DNA of 64,000 nucleotides from Biscogniauxia marginata (lineage: Eukaryota; Ascomycota; Sordariomycetes; Xylariales; Xylariaceae), in NCBI GenBank assembly GCA_022695795.1, contig MU404055.1:806001-870000 (forward strand). The letters are read 5' to 3'. The notes beneath the pieces are model-generated. The model had not been told where the DNA came from. It saw only the letters and a program-made list of their open reading frames with translations, and did no database searches. The position numbers and the translations under genes are program-made. Below, one piece after another: positions 45,185 to 56,217 of the stretch; the first letter of the stretch is position 1; each line of letters begins with the position of its first letter.

Positions 45185-45784
45185 ACTAATCAACCTGCAA
45201 CTCGGACACATCCTCGTACCTCGTAGCATGAGGACTGTCTAGTTGGAGGAGCCCAGACAACAATGTGGGCTGGCTCATTCGTCATGAAATCTACGACCCT
45301 CTCCCATAATTCTTGGCGGGCTCATCTCTTTCTCTTCTCTCGGCATCACACTAGATAGATGGAGGACTCTGCGTTCTGGACATCACTTGCGACAACGTAT
45401 ATCGTCGCAGCTAGGGCTAGCATTTGGTCTGGCATCCCGTCACCAATTGAGTCACGACCTTACGACATCACAGGTCATTTGCTCATGGGAATAAAAAAAA
45501 AATTACGTGGTACATGAGCTCGATTGTCTTGTGGTTTCCTTGAGTGACATTGAAGTCCTATGTACTCTGTGATGCGAGAGTAAATAATGGCAAATGAGGT
45601 ATACTAGCAGTGTACTACATACTGGTCTTGTCTGCTCCACACATTACAGTCAGCATCTGCAACTACAAAGTGACCCCTAGATGTGTGAGAAAAGTATAAA
45701 CGAACGTACCCATCATATCTACATGGTATACGACCAAATATTAGTTACTATCGATTGATAGAGTACTAGGGTTCGCCTTGCTTT

Positions 45785-45806
45785 GGGGGGGGGGGGGGGG
45801 GGGGGG
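45785..45806. repeat. poly-G run (22 nt)
   Basis: Uninterrupted guanine run immediately before the first copy of the local duplication. Confidence 0.9.
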
Positions 45807-45901
45807 TTAAAGCAAAAAACTAAAACAAAAGAATACGATGTTTATTTTTATGAAATACAACCAAACAAAATTCCACGTATAATTGATAGGTAGGGTATTT
45901 T

Positions 45902-45911
45902 NNNNNNNNNN
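45902..45911. other. assembly gap (10 N)
   Basis: Ten Ns between the two repeat copies and next to a 40-base C run; true length is unknown. Confidence 0.98.
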
Positions 45912-45912
45912 G

Positions 45913-45952
<40 letters not shown>
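45913..45952. repeat. poly-C run (40 nt)
   Basis: Uninterrupted cytosine run abutting the gap. It is unusually long for a nuclear homopolymer and possibly mis-sized by assembly. Confidence 0.9.
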
Positions 45953-47809
45953 TTCTAGCTACAAACGACAAGCAAGGCATAGCATCTGTATTTTGATGAT
46001 ATCCAACCAACCAATCTGCCACGTATATTTGCATGGGAGGGTCTTTTTGAATGGCCAATTGAAAACCCCTTACAATAATTCCCTGGACTGTTTTGCTAGT
46101 AGGTTTCGCTCTCCAATTCAGTAACAGTATTTCGTTCTCTTCCATCCTCTTGGCAAGTTGAAATACCTTTGCAACCCAGAACAGAATATCACAGCTCTCT
46201 GGGCAAGTGATTGATAAATGTCGACACCTATAACATGGGTAAGGAGTTTTGCCTTTGGGCGTAGGTAGGTAGCAACTACCTACCTGGCATTCCAGTATAC
46301 GAATTTGGACTACCTACCAGCCGACTTTCGATGGAAGGGATTCATTCCGCGGTGACTTTTTATTTTATTGTTTATTAGAAACCTACCTACGGTACGTCCT
46401 GTTATACAAGTGGCATCTCCGGGGCCACAAGACATGACCCGGATTTCTGGTATTTAGTCAGTCCCTTTCTACATGCATGTAGTCCCAGTGTACATAACCC
46501 AGATACCTCGGGGTGTATATGCACGCGCTAGGAAGCCTCAGACCCAGCTCTCGGGGTATAAGGGGCTTTGACTCCAAAATCCGATGAAGATAGACAAATT
46601 CGCTTGCTAGCTAGAAGAGCGTCTCCCCTCCTCTACTAGTGTCTTTCTGTTTCAAAATGCATGCCGTTTGATATCTACGAGGAAGTGTAAGTTGTTTTCA
46701 TGATATTTAGGTATCTCCCCTCCCTATCCCTCTCCCTGTAGGTGGAAAAATCGTGCAAGCCTCGATACATGTATCAGTGTAAAGCAGGTGTATCAAATAT
46801 GCATCAATGTGCTCAGGCTCGCTAAACCCTCCTCTCACTCGCCGTGCCACTCCCACTTTACATTTGAAATGACGACGTAACTAAGTCATGGACGTACATG
46901 TGTATGTATCGACTATCCGAACAGATGCGTCAACGTGAATGGGCACGGAGTTAATAGGCACATAGAGACGCTAGAAGTCATATTGGTTACAGGTAAGTAC
47001 CTATCAGGCTATGTGGCCACGGAATTTATGAAATGTCTGGTATCCTGTTTGCCGTCAATATGTTCAAGAGTAGAAGGGTCTTGCTATTTTCGGCAGGAAT
47101 CACAGCGCAACCGGCCAATCAGACGAAACTAGCGAAAGTCCACCTCCAGGATCAGTCGGACAACTAGAATTCATACATATATAATAGCAGGAATTTTATG
47201 ACAAATATTATTACTTGAGCTAGGTATAATAGTCTTTGCCTAAGTTAACCGCTTTACTACCTACCTATATATAATAGTAATTTATAGATACATAAGATAT
47301 GAAGCACACAGTTTTCTTGATGTAGGTAGGTAGTATCTAACCTTAGGTACCTACCTGTTGCTGGGAAGTGATCTTGCAGGCGTGGATGTGTATAAGAGTA
47401 CCTAAAGTTCAGTTGGCTTAGGTATGTAGATATCAATGTACATTGATACATGGCGTTATGTTACATTGACGTATGTGGTGAATCACAAACTGCGTATATA
47501 GGTACCTACAGGAGGTATCTACCTACCAGAGGTAAGGTAACGATACCTAAGGAGGTAAATTGACTTTAAAAGCAGCTTTGATAGCGAATGCCGGAGTGAT
47601 AAAATGGGTAACACCTGACCCGCACCTGCTAGCAGCTGGGGCAGCTGGGCTTTACTACGACTAGGCTTACGCTGGGCACTGAGCAGAAGTTGGCCTTACC
47701 TAAAGCTACGTGTGCCGGGCATACATTCGATCATTCATTGCGTGATACGAAACGATGGTATAATAAACCGTTCCGTTTCTTTCGCCTAGAACCCACACCA
47801 GCATCAAAC

Positions 47810-48062
47810 ATGGCATCACGGTACGTCTAGAACCATTGCGCTCGATCCACTTTGCTTTCACCAGACCCAACCCGGAGAGATACAATCGCACTCCTGTCGT
47901 CGTCGTAGTCGTCGTCGTCATTGTTGATCTTCCCGCCCCTCCTCCTTCTCCTTTTCTCGTCGCGATGTCTGTCAGGTTAGGGTGAGTATTTCTTTATACA
48001 CTACAGAGACCACCACCTATTCAGATCCGAGGGGATCATCATTCATACGGTTTGGCGAAGAT

Positions 48063-48094
<32 letters not shown>

Positions 48095-49081
48095 CCTACT
48101 GTACAGCAGCGTCGTCCTCAGCCAAAAAGCGAAACCCAGAAGCCGTCTACAAATCACCAGTTACTACTTTTATTACTATCCACTGTTCCGCGCGCTGATC
48201 CCCATTGTTCTTATTTTCCTCCCCTTATAGATTCGGCCATTCGACGCTCCACCAGCGGGACTCGCGCAGCGCCCTGTTCGAGGGCTACGGCGGCGCCGGC
48301 GACGCGACGAGGCGCCAGTTCACCCCGAGCCCGAGCCCCGGCGCGCGCGGCGGCGGGTACGGCTACAACCACGGGTATGCGGGCGGCGGCAACAACGGCG
48401 CGACGGCGAGCGCGCAGCAGCAGCAGCACCTCGGCGTCGAGAACAGGGGATACCGGCCGGCGACGCCGAATTCGAGGTAAGGGCAACTTCTTATTCAGCG
48501 AGACGAGACGAGACGAGACGACTGCAACCACGATAGATTACGCACGCAACGCGCGCGCCCGCGCGAAAGAACGAAAGCTAATGGGAGCCTGTTTTTTCCC
48601 TTCATAGAGGACAATACAGCGATGCGGTTCTGAACGAGCTGGAGAGCCAGAACGACCAGCAGGTCGAGGGCATATTGGGGAAGGTCAAGGTCTTGAAAGA
48701 TGTGAGTTTACAGCGCTCTCCCCCGCTTTCTCTGTTTCTCCCGCGCGCGCGCAAGAAAGAAAGGAGGAAGGAAGGAAAGCGGCCCCGAAGTACTGGTAAA
48801 GAGGAGAAGGGTGGGCCCAAAAAGAGAGAGAGAGAGAGTAAGGAAGACTAACAATCGAACCCGCGATCCTATAGATGACCGTGGCGATCGGCGACGAGAT
48901 CCGCGAGTCCTCGGCGCTGGCGGAAAAGATGAACGACACCTTCGACTCGACGCGACTACGGCTGCGCGGCACGATGAACCGGATGATGGTCATGGCCGAG
49001 CGGACGGGCGTGGGCTGGAAGGTCTGGCTCGGCTTCTTCGCCGCCGTCATCCTCATCTTCCTCTACGTCTGGCTGTTCTGA
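47810..49081 (+). CDS. BET1-like Qc-SNARE of ER-Golgi transport
   Basis: Four exons (47810-47820, 48231-48476, 48608-48701, 48875-49081) give 185 residues. The first coding exon is only 11 nt (MetAlaSer plus two bases of Arg), giving MASRFGHSTLHQRDSRSALF, which matches fungal Bet1 N termini. A Gly-rich, very GC-rich linker follows (about 25-85), then the SNARE helix (YSDAVLNELESQNDQQVEGI to MNRMM) and a C-terminal tail anchor WKVWLGFFAAVILIFLYVWLF split here as WKVWLGFFAAVI and LIFLYVWLF. Bet1 forms the COPII vesicle fusion complex with Sed5, Bos1 and Sec22. At the central layer where human BET1 has Gln, this protein reads IRESSAL, i.e. Ser. The 410-nt first intron is long for this region, and an alternative first exon near 47965 (ATGTCTGTCAG) is conceivable. 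Confidence 0.88.
48064..48092. repeat. CA/TA compound microsatellite in the BET1 first intron
   Basis: A CA dinucleotide run passes directly into a TA run inside the 410-nt intron. Confidence 0.85.
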
Positions 49082-49504
49082 CACGATCACATTCGAGATT
49101 GGGGGTAATTATCACAAATCAAACATACGGGTATGTAGCAATTAGAGAGAACAGTGCGCGTATCATTAGGCGTTTGCGGAGTGGACAGGCAAGCGGTTAT
49201 ACGAACGGGAAGGTCTTGAAGAAAAAGAACAGAAAAAAAGAAAAAGAAAAAGAAAAAGAAGTCTACGCATATGAGAAAACGAGGGCGCATACGGGATCCC
49301 AGGCCCCACCCCTTTTCATTATTACGACGTTATAATCTATGTATCATAATTCATGTCTTCGTTGTCAGTATTTATAGAATACCAAGACGGGTGGTGGTCC
49401 GGCCTAGAGCTTCATAAAGGAGAATAGGGGGTTTGTCTCAAAAGGTGTCCGTTTGTCGGCGATCTTGCATGTGGTGTATAGACGGCGTTGTTTTTTTATT
49501 TTTT
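49082..49504. other. intergenic between convergent BET1 and APC15
   Basis: Short convergent 3' regions of the two flanking genes, with a GAAAAA microsatellite near 49210-49262. No gene recognised. Confidence 0.55.
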
Positions 49505-50636
49505 TTAACCCCGACCGCGGCGGGCATGTCCACTCGTGCGTCGCTGGAGCTGTGGGCTGCTATCGAGGAAACTACTCCCGTCCCGAGAGAGGATGTCGCT
49601 GATAGCAATGCTGTTCCTTGTCACGTCACTCCGTGCCAAGCTAGTTCTGAATCTGGCCGCTTGCGGTGCCTGTGCCGCAAAGCTCATGTCGGCATGATCG
49701 TCTTCGTCTTGGCTGCTGAGTTCCGCTTCGGTGTCCGTGTGCTCGTAGCCCGCACTCACCGCCTCCGGGATATCGTCGTCTAGGTCGGCGTCCATATCCA
49801 TGTCCCCGTCATCTCCGTGGCCAGCGAGATCGTCCTCCTCGATCATCTGCGCCTGGTCCTCGTCATCGACCTCCTCGTCGACTCCGTAAAACCCGGTACT
49901 GTCTCTGCCCCGAGCTACGTTCTCCCGGAATGCATCATCTGCTTGTCGCATTCTCTGCGCCATCAGCTGCTGCTGTGTGCGCGCCGCTCTCTGCTCCACT
50001 TCTTCCTCGTCATCCTCGTCATCCTCATCCTCATCTTCGTCCTCGTCTTCATCGTCATCATCGTCATCATCATCTAGTCCAAAGTCGGCATCTGCTTCCG
50101 GTATATCCTCGTCCAGATCCCGTGCCCCGTCTAGCTGCACATCGTCCATACCGTCGTCACCGTGGGCATCTAGCACCGCGTCGACGTCGCCGGCGGCTCC
50201 AGCTGCTTCCGCCTCGGCTAGCTCTTGGGCGAGCTGCTCGCGCCTCAAGGCTTCCTGGTGCTCCTCCGCCTCGCGGCGTTCCTCGCGCAGCTGATGTAGG
50301 GTCTTGGGTATACCGGGCGGCTTGAGCCACGTACTCCCGAAGCTTATGACGTTTTGGCGACGACGGTCTAAGTTCTGCTCGTCGGCGCGAAGGCGTGCGA
50401 GGGGCGAGCGCTCTACCAGGTGAGCGCCGCGGCGGTGATTAGCCCCGTGGGGGCCGCTGGAGGAGTCGTACGTGTTCGCCTGCGCATCTTGAAAACTGTT
50501 CGACGAGAATGGGTTCCGCGAGGACGTATACCATAGCGAATGCGACTGAGAATTGACATTAGCTTGCAAGGTGACGGACGTCAAGGAGTCAATAGCATAC
50601 GTCGCGCGGTGTGAGGTCGGGAAGTAGGGACAACAT
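49505..50636 (-). CDS. anaphase-promoting complex subunit 15 (Apc15/Mnd2)
   Basis: Two exons (50636-50601 and 50545-49505) give about 358 residues. The tiny first exon encodes MLSLLPDLTPRD, which joins SHSLWYTSSRNPF, the conserved Apc15 N terminus. The conserved core continues with LARLRADEQNLDRRRQNVISFGSTWLKPPG (given here in overlapping parts LARLRADEQNL and ISFGSTWLKPPG), then a Glu/Arg/Ala coiled-coil-like helix (about 125-160). After that come long acidic stretches dominated by Asp/Glu and a Ser/Arg-rich C terminus. Apc15/Mnd2 belongs to the APC/C platform; it governs turnover of the mitotic checkpoint complex and, in yeast meiosis, restrains Ama1. A longer unspliced frame from 50650 also reads through but replaces the conserved N terminus with unrelated residues, so the spliced form is preferred. 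Confidence 0.9.
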
Positions 50637-51452
50637 TGTATTGTTGACAACAGTTAGAAAGACCCCGGAAACCTAGTTTGCAAACAGCTAACTCTGCCCT
50701 AGAAATGCCATGCGAAGGATCCGCCAATTGTCCTATTGGGGTGGAATTCGAAGGCTTGCTACTCGAGGTTTATTTAGAAAGTGTGCCGACGTTGAAGAAA
50801 ATATCAAAGGTATGACGTGACTCCCGACAGCTACCTACGTAGGTACCTAAGGTACCTACAGTGTAGGTATTGGTTCCTGCATGTAATCAAGGGTTGCTAG
50901 GGATAGTACGCTAAAATTACTAAGCAGTCCACTGTTTTATGTAAATGTAAGGCTGCAGGGGATAATTTTTATATATAATGTGGGGTCCAAGAGAGACAGG
51001 CATGTGATTGAAGGGGCATACGGGCCTTAATGTCGTTACGTTGATTTTTCCTTCTTCTTTATATTTCTTACATGCTCATCACGTCGTGTATTTCATCTAT
51101 TACAAGTGAGATGTGATTAATCATAGGTTATGTACGCTGTCATATTCCCGGCATACGGTAGCAAGCTCTAGATCATTTCTTACTGCGTTGGGAGCATCCG
51201 GCAGGCACCCAACAGGCAGCTCCTTAGGTAGACGACTTGATGTTATTCCACCGGATCTGCGATTGCGGAAAGGACCTAACTGACTCGTCTAGCTTAACCG
51301 ATTCTGCTAATAATGAGTATTGCCTGTTATCGGATTGCCAACTCACCTGCTCACGTCTCCCGCATGCCGCAGGGGCGAAACCGCTGCTGCGAAGTCAGAT
51401 CATGGGGGTCTTGAAGGCACGTCTTTTATTTCCATAAAGTAACGGGAACGCG

Positions 51453-51640
51453 TTCTGGATAGACTTTTAGATAGAGTCCTGGACAAAGTCTTGAATAGAG
51501 TTCCGGATAGAGTCCTGGATAGAGTCTTACACAAAGTATTTACTGAAGTTTGATATAAAATCTTAAATACCTAGAATCTTAAGAGTTCTAAATCAAGTCA
51601 TAAATAAAGTCACAAATAAAGTTCTGTATAGACCTCAGTC
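51453..51640. repeat. degenerate 12-bp tandem repeat (consensus TCYTGGATAGAG)
   Basis: About fifteen units of 12 bp, for example TCCTGGACAAAG, TCTTGAATAGAG, TTCCGGATAGAG, TCCTGGATAGAG and TCACAAATAAAG. The first eight or nine keep one open frame that reads as repeated Val-Leu-Asp-Arg-like tetrapeptides until a TGA at 51551. Units become more diverged, with small indels, downstream. Confidence 0.75.
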
Positions 51641-54600
51641 TTGATTATTTAGATTGCCGCTAAAACATGTTACGTCGGGTGCGACTTAGCGGTGAAACGG
51701 CGTAGTCAGCCGTAGTAGCTATCCTGCCGCTCACACTGTCGCCCCCGCCGCCTTCGGCGAAGCATGCGTTTCTACGCTAGCGAAGGAAGTCCCTGCTGTT
51801 CGGAAGTTTTCGGAAGCCCAATGAAAATTTGCTCCTCTCTGCGTTGACGGTCTTCTCCGTCGTGGGAGCTAGCCGAGCTACCTACTTTCCTTAGGTCTTT
51901 TCAAATCCGCTCCGCTCTCCATCCGTCCGCTAGCGATGATCGGGGCCAAGGGACTTGCCCGTCCCTGAGAGCTTATGTCAAAGGCCGATCTCGCTTGACC
52001 CTTCCTCCTCGTCCAAGGGTCCCTCCGTGGAACTTGGTCTAGCTTACACACTGAACGACTGTAACCTAGATCTAACGCATATTGCCAAGCATTGTGAGAG
52101 ATTATGGACAGTTGTCCTTCGAGTGCTGGCTCACTTACCATCGATTATACAAAGCCGGCCAGTGTCGATTACAGCACTAGTCACATCCATTACCACAAGT
52201 CGGGACGGACTCCTCATATTCGGCGGGAACGGCGCTGACCTCGTAAATGTCGTTGCGTCTTCACACGAGGACTGATGCCCACGTCCTAGAGAGATTCTCC
52301 GAAGTGAGTATACCTTACTAAGTTAGTATCGTCCGAGGATAATGAGCTTGCTAGCTGTGTGTATTCCGCACTGCTTGCTGTATAATGCCTTGTTGACGGA
52401 GATAAGATACATCACCTTCAACAGACGGCTTGATTGGTCGCAAGCGCAATTTGCTGGTGTCGATTCTTTTATTGACAGCTTCGTTCTCTAAATACTGAAG
52501 ATGCATAAGGTCACGGGGTTAGAGAAACACCAGGCTTATAACCCCCGGTTCTGCAACCCTGTCGCCCTATTCTGTCGAATACAGGTTGCCTTGCAGCCCA
52601 AGTCCCCAGGAAAATGGACCCGAAAACATTCAGTTGGGCCTAGAACTCCTTGCCATTGGCTACCCTTGTCTTGGGGGCGCATAGTGCTGAATATGGAATA
52701 CCCACGTAATGTATCGGACAGTCATTCGGCGAGACGCCCCTTAGTCGATTGACGACTCTTGAGAGATGTCACGGGGTTTGGCCGTTAACCCCTCACCACC
52801 ATGACAATGATCATGTCGACATGGAGAAGAAATCTTCAGGATTGGCAGGTCAGTGATAGTAACGGAAGTGTCGTCAGCTTCAAGGACGCACAATATCACA
52901 TCATGCACGTACCTATACATAGACGCCGGGAAAATGCGGCATATATCAGCACATTCCCACACTTACCTGCGGCTTGCGTGACACGCTTAGGAACCGATCT
53001 TAGGTTTTCAATGATCCCTTTCATTCTGGTTCACAACGACAATGTCTTCGTATTTCTCAAAAACAGACGAACCCCACGCTGCCGCGCATCTCAGCACCAT
53101 CTAAAGACCCGCCCGCCATCCTCGTCGATATCTCGGGCTCATCAGATAGATCCCAGTATTGTGACATTTGAGGCTACTACCTACCTAAGTGTCCTGCAGA
53201 AGCCGGGAGGCGACATCGGACCACGCGCTGGCTTGGTTCCGGGTTGCAATTGTCTCACGTTGATTGGACGCATGTCGCAACCTCGCAGCTACGAGGATGA
53301 GCTTCTTTTTTAGCGCGATGGCTCAACTCCTCTTTTTGTTTTCATCTTCGGCGAGCTGTGCCACCGTGCTTCGACAGACTGTACAGAAACGACCACATCC
53401 TTGCTATACCCCTGTCTTCGGGATATGCACCAGGCGCACGGTCGTGTGGGGTACGTTCTCCTAAATGGTCATTCTGGACAATTGCCTATGGGGAAGTTTC
53501 TATAGGCCAGAATTTGGCGGCTATGGTGTTTCTAGGAGGAAAATACGCCTCCGATGAACGGGCAGCTTACTAGATTCCATTTGCGAAAGTTAATCGAGAC
53601 TCCAGTTTCCCCCGACTTGGGCATTGATTGCTCCTGTCCCGGCCACGAGGAACCGGGTTCCCTCTTGCGGACAAGGCTATCATTCGCCTAGGGGACTATG
53701 GTTGGTTGAGGCTCAAGTTATGATGAGACTCGAAGATCCCCAAAAGTTTACCCCCAGGGTTGCACCTACGCTTTACGCGGCATGCAAGGTCTATTTTTTG
53801 GTGAATGGTAGATCTGCTTACAACACTTGCGCAGCATCGACGCATCACATTACTTGCCTTGTTTGGACAGGGTACCTCATATTTATGTTGATCAGAGAAG
53901 GGGGTGGGAGGGGGGAACAAGGTGATGCTTGAGAATTATACATACTTACACCAGCCTGCTCTACGAGTGATAGGGGGTAGTCTGGATGTTCTGTTCGAAC
54001 ACTCATACTCTTGGAGATTTATGTATGTTATATATAAAATATACCTATATTATATATATCTACACGTATGCATGTACATTTAGCAAACAACCCTTTAAGT
54101 CCCGCTTCATATTGCCCTCTTCGTCTTCGTTAATTCACGTCATTGCCTCGGTAAGTAGGCTTTGCCTCGTAGTGCACCTTTTAAAACATCTGTCATAACC
54201 CACGCGGACATCAGTTGTAATTCATTGGCCGAGGTGACTCGATTTGTGTCATGTCCAGCTTATGCATTTGCCCCAAAGTCTGACTGGCGCGCTATTTCCC
54301 CCCTTCTTCCTTGCTTCGACGGAGATGGTGTTCAATGTCGGGTAGGAGAGTCGAAGGGCAACTAACAATTGCCATAGACCTTGTCAAAGCGAGCCAATCA
54401 GAAAAGCGGATTTGTCAATCCTCAGTAACTTGCTAAGCACAAAGGCAGAGGGCGATCAGAGCTCCGGTAACGTCACCAAGTCGACTAGCCGTTGACTAAC
54501 GCATCTCTAGCCCAGACCAATAGACACAAACAGGTGCAAGGGTCCGGAAACTGTGAGGTGTCTTCCTTCCGCACGTATCTGCGTAGGTAAGTGCTCGTAC

Positions 54601-55987
54601 CATGCTCGATGACAAGATTGTCGTCCGTCTCTCGGCCACTTCCCCCTCCCCCCACTCCCCACTTGGAGAACTCCCTGGTGTGTTGCGTAGGTACTTCTAA
54701 TTAAAGGCTGGACGCAGTGGAGGAGGCCGATCTGCTACACCATAGCGCCAATATTCTTCATCAATTTTTTTTCCCATCGCCCTCCATCGGACAGACACTT
54801 GAGAAAGCCTTGCTACGCTGCCCGCCTTGGCTCGTCTACTGGTCCATCCATAAAAGCTAGGCTCTTTCCACTCCTCTCTCTGCTTGCCTCCTCCTCTCTC
54901 CTTCTTTTCTTCTCTTTGCCAGACCATCTCGCGAATTACCTAGCATCTGTAAACAAAAGATCAGATTCCAACCACACAAAGACGAGAGCTGAAGAGAACT
55001 TCCCTAGAAGGTGCAAAACTAGAGGAGTCGTTCACAATCCCATCCTGTAAGTGTATGATATATTTATTTTATTTTACTTTGTATTCTTCTTCTTTTGCCT
55101 CCGTTGCCCGCGATGCCTTAGGACCAGGAGTGGGGGATACTGCTTGGCACGACTTGCATGCACACACATACGACAGATCGAAAGTGAATATGCCAAGCTA
55201 AGCATTGTCGACATGGCCGTGGACCCTTGGACTTTGGTATCCCACCCAGATGGTGCAGCTGGTTCCTCCAAATGCAGAAACCCTGCATTTCTCTTTCAGG
55301 ATGACAGAGGCAAAACTAGGTACATGTCTCGGCCGGGTTAGACGGGACAAGCAACGAGGGACATGAAAGGAATACATCATATGCACGATGGGCGGCCTAT
55401 CAGATCCCAGATCGTTAGCCGCATGGTTGCGTTTATGGAGCCTGCAATTGGCTGTCGTCATTATCTCAACCCCACGCCCCATTCGACTATGCACTTGTAT
55501 ATGGCTATCTCCGTATCGTTTGCCATTCAAGCCCACGAGAATGAAAGCGGTTTTCGCCATAGCAAACACAGAAACACAGCTCTCTTGCCATTGCTCATAG
55601 GAGAAGTCGGGGATTAAGTTGGCTTGAAAATAAGGAAATGAGAGGTTTGGGGCTTGGTGTTGGTGTTAGTGTTCCTCTGAGGAATAATGGTTATCAGGCC
55701 GGACTTGATTGCAGACAGACATCCACCATCACATGCGAGAAGCTCCACTTTTTTTCGTTCAAGAGAAAGGAAAGAAGGGCAAGAACCGATGAGACGAAAA
55801 AGTAAAGGGGGCAAGGAAGGAAGGGAAAAAAAAAAAAGCTAAAAGTCAAATGGTCTTTGGCTTAAGTTGGGTGTGGATGCATCACCCCGCATTCCAATCA
55901 TTAAACACCCTCCCACCTCTGGACGACACCAACCGGGCATCAGCCCCTGACTTTTCTGGCCGGCCATTGGACCGTTCTCCTGCTTTA

Positions 55988-56022
55988 TCTCGTGTCTCGT
56001 GTCTCTTGTCTCTTGTCTCTTT
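55988..56022. repeat. TGTCTCG/TTGTCTC heptamer repeat in GLT1 leader
   Basis: Four to five tandem heptamers in the C/T-rich region about 200 bases before the GLT1 start codon. Confidence 0.75.
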
Positions 56023-56217
56023 TCTTCTCCCACAACTGCCGACCGTATTCGCCAGTACTAATCCAATCTTCTTCACTGTCTAGGCCTGACGTTTGAGCGG
56101 CGTCAGCTGCTCCCCTTTGTGTTCAAACAGTCGCCGTGTCTACAGGCTTCCTGAGACCCTCGACTCTCCTCCCAACTGCCCTACCGTATCGACTGGGAAC
56201 CCATCTTCTCGCCTGAC

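Larger units (their letters stand above)
45807..46030. repeat. diverged tandem duplication, each copy preceded by a G/C homopolymer
   Basis: The sequence after the G run (45810-45901) and that after the C run (45955-46050) align over about 95 bases at roughly 70-77 percent identity by eye. Shared landmarks are AGC...AAAC near the start, ATGA.AT.CAACCAA.CAA in the middle, CCACGTATA, then GG.AGGGT.TTT at the end. The Ns lie exactly between the copies. A weaker third similarity may exist upstream at about 45725-45775. Confidence 0.65.
45185..47809. other. intergenic region with homopolymers, duplication and an assembly gap
   Basis: No gene recognised. Contains the G22 run, ten Ns, the C40 run and the diverged duplication described separately, plus many ACCTACCTA/TAGGTAGG motifs (46260-46320, 46380, 47260-47370, 47510-47560). 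The 112-codon minus-strand frame across the Ns is an artefact. Confidence 0.55.
50637..56217. other. long gene-poor region upstream of GLT1
   Basis: About 5.6 kb with no supported gene. It includes a TACGTAGGTACCTAAGGTACC cluster near 50830 (palindromic motif), the 12-bp-period repeat at 51453-51640, open frames of up to 170 codons (52801-53313) with no recognised domain, AT-rich stretches near 54020, and the C/T-rich leader of GLT1 from about 55900. It may contain decayed mobile DNA, but I could not find termini. Confidence 0.45.

Noticed and set aside
45807..46145. 112-codon minus-strand ORF containing unknown residues
   Set aside because: It crosses the Ns and the C40 run (poly-Gly), so it is an artefact of homopolymer and gap.
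52801..53313. 170-codon plus-strand ORF upstream of GLT1
   Set aside because: No recognisable domain or compositional regularity; the interval has many comparable random frames.
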